This document shows positions 33,801 to 39,424 of a stretch of DNA of 39,424 nt, one piece after another. The DNA lies in contig AJWJ01000197.1 of the NCBI GenBank assembly GCA_000277445.1, forward strand, positions 1 to 39,424. Direction: 5' to 3'. Each line of letters starts with the position of its first letter. Positions within the stretch are counted from its first letter, which is position 1. The translations under genes and the position numbers were made by a program. The notes beneath the pieces are model-generated. The model saw only the letters and a program-made list of their open reading frames with translations, made no database searches and had not been told where the DNA came from. Origin of the DNA: Polysphondylium violaceum. Taxonomy: Eukaryota; Evosea; Eumycetozoa; Dictyosteliales; Dictyosteliaceae.

Positions 33801-35072
33801 AAGGAGATAATGGGAAACGATGCTTTTGTTGAATGCTTATTTAGCAGTCTCTTATTTATATCCAATCAAAATGTTCCCAGAGAATCAAACTTTGGGTCTT
33901 TTCTCTCGCACTACATACCATCCAGTTTCCAACAACCTCAGTTGAACATCAGTATTCTCAGGGTACAACATCACAGCCAATTCTTTGTCAAACAATCCCC
34001 CAACATATCGTTTTACCAACACTATCAACCCCTCCAACCATACAATGTATCCAATACCCTCGACCTGATTTTCAAGCAGAATCCAAACTATTGTCCTTCG
34101 TCCAACGTGGGATACGGAGGCCCAGATTCCAGCCACTGCTTTTACTCGAGAATATCCATACATGGATACATTTTATTCAAGAAAAAGTATAGTTTGTCCA
34201 ATGGAACTTGCACATTCAATATATATCTTGTCGACAGTATTGCTGGCTCTGATAACGAGCCCAATGAAAAAGTTCAATCTATTTGTATAGAGGTACAAAA
34301 ACCAGCATACATATATGATGATTTAAATATCGGTGACTTTGTTGTCTTGCCATTGTGTATGATAAATCCTCCGCCATCAGTGACACAACAAGAGGATACC
34401 GTAGCTTCTAGTAGCAGTGCAGTCGTGGTAATTGATGACTACTCTTTGATTGAAGTTTTAAATAGACACCAAGAGATCAAAACCGATGAATGGTATCAAA
34501 ACTATGGTCATTTTAAAGAAACTTTTGGTAATCTTTTGTCATTTGGTAGTGCATGTGAAAATGAAATTGGTGAATATTTTATAAAAAGTGGCTTTTCATT
34601 TATCTATAATTTTAGTGGATTGGTTATTGATGTTGGCAAATCCATCTATCGTGGATGTTGTGTATGTCATACTATAGTTTTACAATTTCCAAGTGAATAC
34701 AATGATAATCAAGAAGGCTTCTTTTGTAAACATTGTAAAAAACTGGTAAACAGTATGGTATTGGTGGAATTGAATTTAAAAATTTTATTTAATAATCAAA
34801 TCATTTCTTTATTAAAAGTAAATATCTAATTATATTAATCTTTATCAAATAATAATATTAACAATAGCATTTTTATCTAGATCCCATATAATTATTGTTC
34901 AAAAATCTTTAATTTTCCAATTCAATATAGTTATGCCAAACAGTATGAAACCATTTTAAATGGATTATTAAACTCACAAATTGAATTTAGTGGTATTGTA
35001 TCATTGGGGCCAATTGATAAAGATATTCAAATTGAATGTGTATCTCATCCAGTAATCAACGCAACAAAATAA
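30813..35072 (+). CDS. Large nuclear-type protein with C-terminal zinc ribbon (SPIDR-like?)
   Basis: Three exons, 30813-31626, 31684-34817 and 34881-35072, giving 1379 residues. The introns are 57 nt (G|GTAAGT to ATATAG) and 63 nt (AAA|GTAAAT to ATCTAG). The N-terminal about 650 residues are disordered, rich in Asn, Gln, Ser and His, with short recurring motifs such as FAWSEYE, SFKEKLF and FKDRI. From about nt 32860 it becomes globular, with strands such as LSIAILQTP, IITVIFSM and NSLVIEYWQFIP. Near the end a four-Cys zinc ribbon (GCCVCH ... FFCKHCKK, nt 34651-34740) is followed by a beta/helix region that crosses the last intron (NQIISLLK then IPYNYC). The domain order recalls SPIDR, the scaffold that links BLM and RAD51 in recombination, but I cannot confirm it. 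Confidence is high for the gene and low for function. Confidence 0.82.
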
Positions 35073-36335
35073 AATATCTGGTCAGTTTTAAAATAAAAAT
35101 AAAATGTGTTGATAAATCTTAATAGAACCCCATAAACTCAGATTTGAAATCGATACAGTCAAGATTTATATTTAAAATAAATAAAATTATATATTTCCCA
35201 ATAATATTAATAAACAGCATTTGTTAGAAATCTAGAACCCACCCCTTCTCCCCGTGAATTTGAAATAGTTTCATAAATAGCACCACACCGAATATGATGA
35301 TAAAGATGGTGATGACCAAACCCCACACAACATATTTGTGTGATTTTGATATTTTCGTATTTTCCTAAAATAGCAACTAATACAAAAAAAAAAAAACAAA
35401 CCCCCTCCATAAAGATTTATGGACTTGGTTTTTTTTTTTTTTTCTAAACTCTTGGTATAATTTTCATAAAAAACATTAACACAATGAGGGTGATTAATCA
35501 AAGCACACCATGGTATAAACAAACAATGTGGTATGATGAAAAGTGGGGTGTGTAAAAAAAAAATGAAATCACCCACACCCTCATTTAACAATCTCACCTT
35601 TTTCATTTGATTTTCTAACAAGTGATTATTTTACTGCTTGAATTAATTAAAATAATTCCCTATAAATATTAGTAGTGTTGTAGTAGTAGTAGTCTAATAG
35701 TAGTGGTAAATATCATTGTATTTCAATTACCACCAATTTCACACACCCATTGATAACTAATTGACCCAGAGTATGAGCCCTTAACATCACCATGAAGGGG
35801 GAGTGAACTGATTTAATTGATTCAACTTTATCAAAAACAACACTCACTCACTCCACACCCCTTTATTTTGAATGAGATACCAATGAAAAAATAAAAAAAA
35901 AAAAGGTAGGAAAAAAAAAAGTATACTCTAAACACCAATTTGAAAAGAGTTGATAATAATCAATATTATTATTAAAAATAAAAATAATAAATGTTACATT
36001 ATCAACTTCACACTCACCAAATTTACCAATACAATTGTCACAATATTTAAATAAAAAAATAACAATGCTTGTTTCTATCTTTACCCAAAAATATCAATAC
36101 CTTTTTCTATCCATACCCCTTTTTCCCAATCTCACCCCTTGTGAATGTAGTAGTTGATGTTATTCAATCGCTTCATATATATAGAAAAAAATAACAAATT
36201 TATGGTGTATATAGATAAACAATAACCAACCCACCTCCTCTACCACCACCGCCAATAGACACACCACTACCACCATCAAAAATTGAATATTGAATTGAAA
36301 GAATAAATAAATAATATAATAAAATTAACAGCAAG
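35073..36335. other. Long upstream region of the hydrolase gene
   Basis: About 1.26 kb with no supported gene. Minus-strand frames at 35207-35410 and 35271-35621 are Phe-rich and overlap each other, so they are rejected. The region has several CA/CACCC-type patches (see the regulatory entry), A runs near 35380 and 35895, and AAT-like stretches near 35955-35990. Confidence 0.55.
35544..35861. promoter_or_regulatory. Cluster of CACACCC-type elements
   Basis: Within about 320 bp four G/C-rich islands stand out against A/T-rich DNA: tggggtgtgt at 35544, acccacaccc at 35571, acacaccca at 35741 and ccacacccc at 35853. They resemble the G-box (CA/GT-rich) elements bound by the dictyostelid zinc-finger factor GBF in developmental promoters. 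The next gene downstream is the secreted hydrolase-fold gene at 36543. The factor assignment is inference. Confidence 0.4.
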
Positions 36336-36455
36336 GTAAGTAAAAAAAACAAAAACGTTAACTATAAAATGACAATAGCAATGATGATGTAAACCGATCC
36401 ATCAATCATATAAATCTGACAAATACTATACCACTTTTACCACCCACTATTATTA

Positions 36456-36486
<31 letters not shown>

Positions 36487-36542
36487 TTTTTTGTCAACTG
36501 TCAAATTTTTTCCCTCTCTCCCCTTATTATAAATTTCAATAG
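36336..36542 (+). other. Probable 5' UTR intron ending at the ATG
   Basis: A donor AAG|GTAAGT at 36336 and an acceptor TTTCAATAG ending at 36542 define a 207-nt intron. The start codon of the hydrolase-fold gene follows the acceptor directly. The pyrimidine-rich stretch before the acceptor supports it. Confidence 0.5.
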
Positions 36543-37805
36543 ATGAAGCTTACCATAATATATTTACTAGTTGTAGCGGTGACATTGGTTTTAGTGTTTA
36601 ATGTAAAGGTGTCTGAAGGTGTATTACCTGCACCCCGGATGTTGGATACTGACGATGATGGAATAAGTCATTTTCCAAGTTATCACGGAATTCGTATGCA
36701 TATTAGGTGTTATAAAGGTGGAGCGGTTGATGTAGATCTAAAAAATAGTAGTAGTGATTCAAGTAAAGAAACTACAACAAGTGACAATATATTGTTATTT
36801 GATAATGGTATCAATTTTTACTATTGTTCTTGGGCAAAAGTGTTGACCAAAATTAGAGAAAACAAAAAACTATATTCAAGTGTAAAGCAGATTTGTTTTT
36901 TTGATCGTTATGGTTATGGAAATTCCGATCCTGCCCCCTACCAGTTTGAACCTTTGGAATCCATCAGATATCTTAGACAATCACTCGCTCTAATCAATAT
37001 TCCACCACCATATGTTTATGTAGGTTGGTCATGGTCTGCCATTCATGCCCAAACTTTTGCTCTCAATTATCCAAAGGAAATCAATGGATTGGTCTTGATT
37101 GAAGGAAATAATATTGGTCTACTAAAAGATGAATCTGTTGGACTTATCAACAACTTTACCATTCAACAATTTAATCATCTCTCTGATCAAAATTCTCGTG
37201 GCCAACTCAAAGAAGCTTTAAAGTCCTTACCATTTGCTGGAAGCCAAGAGGATGGACAAAGAGCCATAGGTTGGTTAACTCTCAACTCTACTCAATTGCC
37301 AAAGGTTTGCATCGAAAATAGTCAAGCTATATTTTCAGATCCCTCCAACAATGTCTTTAGAGCCGTGATACAAGATCTCTCCACTATGATTAGTGCTGCC
37401 AATTACTTGAATCAAAGTTATTATTATAGTAGTCATCCTCAACACCCACTTGGTGATGTGCCCCTAGTTATTCTCTCTGGCAAAGAGGGAATCAGTGATG
37501 ATTGGGAGAAAAGACAAATAGACATGTTAAAACTATCATCCAACTCTGTTCAAATACAAAAAACCTCGTACTATGCACCCATTGACAACCCAGAATATGT
37601 CGAGATGGCTTTAGAAAAAGTAATAGAAATGGTCAAAGAAAGCAACAACAATGGCAATGGCAATGACAATAATGTTGGCACCCTTGTAATTATTTTTGAT
37701 GGTGATAATGGTGCTGATGATATAAATCCAAATTCTTCTCCATCTGTTTATCATCCAACTCTTTTTTTCAATTTATTTATCATCTTTTTTATTTTATTAT
37801 TTTAA
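36543..37805 (+). CDS. Secreted, probably GPI-anchored alpha/beta-hydrolase-fold protein
   Basis: An uninterrupted frame of 420 residues. Residues 1-25 are a signal peptide. The alpha/beta-hydrolase core spans about 83-368: strand NILLFDNG, oxyanion-region FFDRYGYGNSDP (Asp121), then the nucleophile elbow VYVGWSWSAIHAQ with Gly161, Ser163 and Ser165, and strand GLVLIEG. A late strand VPLVILSGKEG (306-316) comes where the acid residue is usually found. The loop that normally carries the catalytic His reads KTSYYAPIDNPEYV (340-353) and has no His, so the enzyme may be inactive or use another residue. After an Asn/Gly-rich linker the last 16 residues are hydrophobic (from about 405), with small residues before them near Asn397-Ser399, which fits a GPI-anchor signal. 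The substrate is unknown. Confidence 0.85.
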   Translation: MKLTIIYLLVVAVTLVLVFNVKVSEGVLPAPRMLDTDDDGISHFPSYHGIRMHIRCYKGGAVDVDLKNSSSDSSKETTTSDNILLFDNGINFYYCSWAKVLTKIRENKKLYSSVKQICFFDRYGYGNSDPAPYQFEPLESIRYLRQSLALINIPPPYVYVGWSWSAIHAQTFALNYPKEINGLVLIEGNNIGLLKDESVGLINNFTIQQFNHLSDQNSRGQLKEALKSLPFAGSQEDGQRAIGWLTLNSTQLPKVCIENSQAIFSDPSNNVFRAVIQDLSTMISAANYLNQSYYYSSHPQHPLGDVPLVILSGKEGISDDWEKRQIDMLKLSSNSVQIQKTSYYAPIDNPEYVEMALEKVIEMVKESNNNGNGNDNNVGTLVIIFDGDNGADDINPNSSPSVYHPTLFFNLFIIFFILLF

Positions 37806-39074
37806 CAACAACAAAAAGAAAAAAAAAGAGATCTTTCTTTTTTAATTTGCCCTACATCTCTTTATTTTTTCCTATATTTAGATTTCAATTTATCTCAATA
37901 AAAAAATTATTTTGTAAATAATTGTTATATCAACATTGTGTGATTTGTGTGTGATGAATGCTTAATTTTTTATTTTTTTTGTGAGAAAAAAAAATTGTGA
38001 CAAAAACTATGAACTTCATCAAATCAATGACAAAGCACTTTTTTTGGATTCTGAATTTGTTTTTTTTTTTTTTTTTTTAGAATTTTTGCTTTTTTTGCTC
38101 AAATTTATCCTTTTTCATTTTTTCATCTATATATCTATCTGTCTATCTGTCCTTCTCTCTTCCCTTTTAGTTTATTCCTATTTTATCGTACTAACCCCTT
38201 TCAGAGAGGTAATTAATCAGATTTGTATTTGTAATGTTTATTTTTGTTATTGTTATTGTTGATTGCTCCCTGTGTTGATGTTTTTGTGTTTTTTTTTTTG
38301 TTTAATTTACAGAATATGCCTTGTCACCACACACCAAAGCAAGAGTCAACTTTCAGTGTGTGTCTGTTTGGCACCCCCACCTCCGTTATGAATGATAGAA
38401 AAAAAACAAAAAACATACATTCTATCTTTAACACACTCATCATCATCCTCAACCAACCCCCACTCCTACCACACATTCATCAAACTTTTCTTTTTCTTTT
38501 TTTTTTTTTTTTTTTTCATCACCACCCAACTTTGATCAAAACACACTTTAGGTCCTTTTTTAAAAAAATTTTGTTTTTTTTTACAATAAAACAATTTTTT
38601 TTCATATCACATAATTAGCAAATTTTGTTGAATTTATAATATTATAATATTCCCAAAAGCCCCAACCTCACCTCTTATGTTGTTCTTTGTGTAGAAAGAT
38701 TATTATTTATTTGCTTATTGATTGTCTGTTTGGCGTGTTTTATTTTCCCGTCTGCGTAGGACCTTGACTAACATTACCATAGACCTTTTTCAATTTAGAG
38801 ACAGCAAATTAGTTTGTGTATTTGGATAAATTGTAGTTATAACCTTATTAGTTGAAATCACACATATAGATATAGTATTATTATTGTTATTTTATTATTC
38901 TTAAAAAAAGTATATATTTGTATTGTAAAATTTAAGGTAGATATAGATATATATATATATATATACATAGATAAAAATAGAAATACAGATATAAATAGAC
39001 AACAAAATTCTAATAATTAGTTTTTTTTATTTTTATTTTTTATTTTTAATTTAAATCTAATTTGAATTCAAAAG
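37806..39074. other. Gene-free region before the last gene
   Basis: 1.27 kb, very T-rich, with long T runs (38060-38078, 38501-38516). Overlapping frames at 37981-38262 and 38244-38618 are Phe/Leu/Ile-rich and judged noncoding. A possible 5' UTR intron runs from GAG|GTAATT (about 38209) to TTTACAG (about 38312). It would be part of the next gene's leader. Confidence 0.5.
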
Positions 39075-39424
39075 ATGGACATTGGATTACCATTAGCACT
39101 TGTTGTTGTAGTTGGAGTAGGTTACTATTTGTTTCACATTTTCATAGTGAAGCCAGATAGTGCCTTTAAAGGAGCTCTTGAAAAACCATCAACATATACT
39201 TTAAGCAATACCAACAGTAAACCAAAAAAACAAACCAAACCAGCCACTAAACCAGTAAAGAAACAACAACCAAAACCAGAAAAGAAGAACCCAACTGAAA
39301 AGAAAGTTGAAGAACCAGTTGTCGTTGCTCCAGTTGTTGAAAAGAAAGCTGAACAACCAAAACCAGTTGAACAAAAGAAAGCTGCTGAACAACCAAAGAA
39401 AGCCGTTGAACAACCAAAGAAAGC
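39075..39424 (+). CDS. Membrane-anchored Lys/Pro/Glu-rich protein, 5' part
   Basis: Open from the ATG at 39075 to the window edge (116 codons plus two bases), so the 3' end is missing. Residues 3-25 are a single N-terminal membrane segment (LPLALVVVVGVGYYLFHIFI), followed by KPDSAFKGAL. From about residue 50 the sequence is repetitive Lys/Pro/Glu/Gln/Val/Ala, with units such as AEQPKK and VEQPKK. This layout, a membrane anchor with a long basic repetitive cytoplasmic stalk, recalls ER-bound ribosome-receptor or kinectin-like proteins, but the diagnostic part is outside the window. The biased composition and sharp start after an A/T-rich leader support a real gene. Confidence 0.8.
   Translation, partial: MDIGLPLALVVVVGVGYYLFHIFIVKPDSAFKGALEKPSTYTLSNTNSKPKKQTKPATKPVKKQQPKPEKKNPTEKKVEEPVVVAPVVEKKAEQPKPVEQKKAAEQPKKAVEQPKK

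Noticed and set aside
38244-38618. Phe/Leu/His-rich 124-codon plus frame
   Set aside because: Read from T-rich upstream DNA; overlaps another such frame and has no domain.
1-39424. tRNA, rRNA, CRISPR, transposon or virus-like elements
   Set aside because: I looked for B-box-like GGTTCRA cores, terminal repeats, and reverse-transcriptase, integrase or transposase motifs in all frames shown, and saw none.

Overview
The window looks like nuclear DNA of a dictyostelid social amoeba. Intergenic DNA is extremely A+T-rich with long A or T runs and AAT/CAA/TCA repeats. Introns are short (about 55-140 nt), A+T-rich and GT-AG. Proteins carry Asn, Gln, Ser and Asp/Glu runs. The gene families also fit: FNIP repeats, CBM49 cellulose-binding proteins, a very short MSLF-type protein and an amplified ankyrin-like family. 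I cannot name the species. No transposon, virus-like element, rRNA or tRNA was recognised.

Layout. Bases 1-6.3 kb hold a TALE homeobox gene (+), vps20/CHMP6 (-, four exons), a TOM1/THH1-like seven-helix membrane protein (+) and an HMG-box protein with a long acidic tail (+). Bases 6.5-13.4 kb hold three tandem intronless paralogues of about 700 residues from a dictyostelid ankyrin-like family. The first two share a 219-nt nearly identical central block. Bases 14.3-17.5 kb hold a secreted CBM49 protein (+), a small protein that resembles a bacterial/phage family (-, two exons) and a spartin/senescence-domain protein (+, three exons). Bases 17.5-21.3 kb hold a long gene-free stretch and then glutamine:fructose-6-phosphate amidotransferase (+, three exons), whose catalytic Cys lies 39 residues inside the reading frame. 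Bases 21.7-24.7 kb hold an FNIP-repeat gene whose first exon is only the ATG, a small relic of a second FNIP gene and a 66-residue protein gene (-). Bases 25.2-30.5 kb hold a doubtful small ORF (-), TIMELESS/Tof1 (+, three exons) and MED9 (+, two exons). Bases 30.8-39.4 kb hold a 1379-residue nuclear-type protein with a C-terminal zinc ribbon (possibly SPIDR-like), a secreted and probably GPI-anchored alpha/beta-hydrolase-fold protein without an evident catalytic His, and the 5' end of a membrane-anchored Lys/Pro/Glu-rich protein that runs off the window.

The genes do not form one pathway. Most are housekeeping (ESCRT-III, Mediator, fork protection, hexosamine synthesis) mixed with lineage-specific families. 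Many start codons or junctions can only be recovered by splicing: introns remove repeat tracts that stay open in one frame, and very short first exons (3, 6 and 13 nt) carry several start codons. All exon models and family names come from reading the sequence and remembered family motifs; no database search was run.
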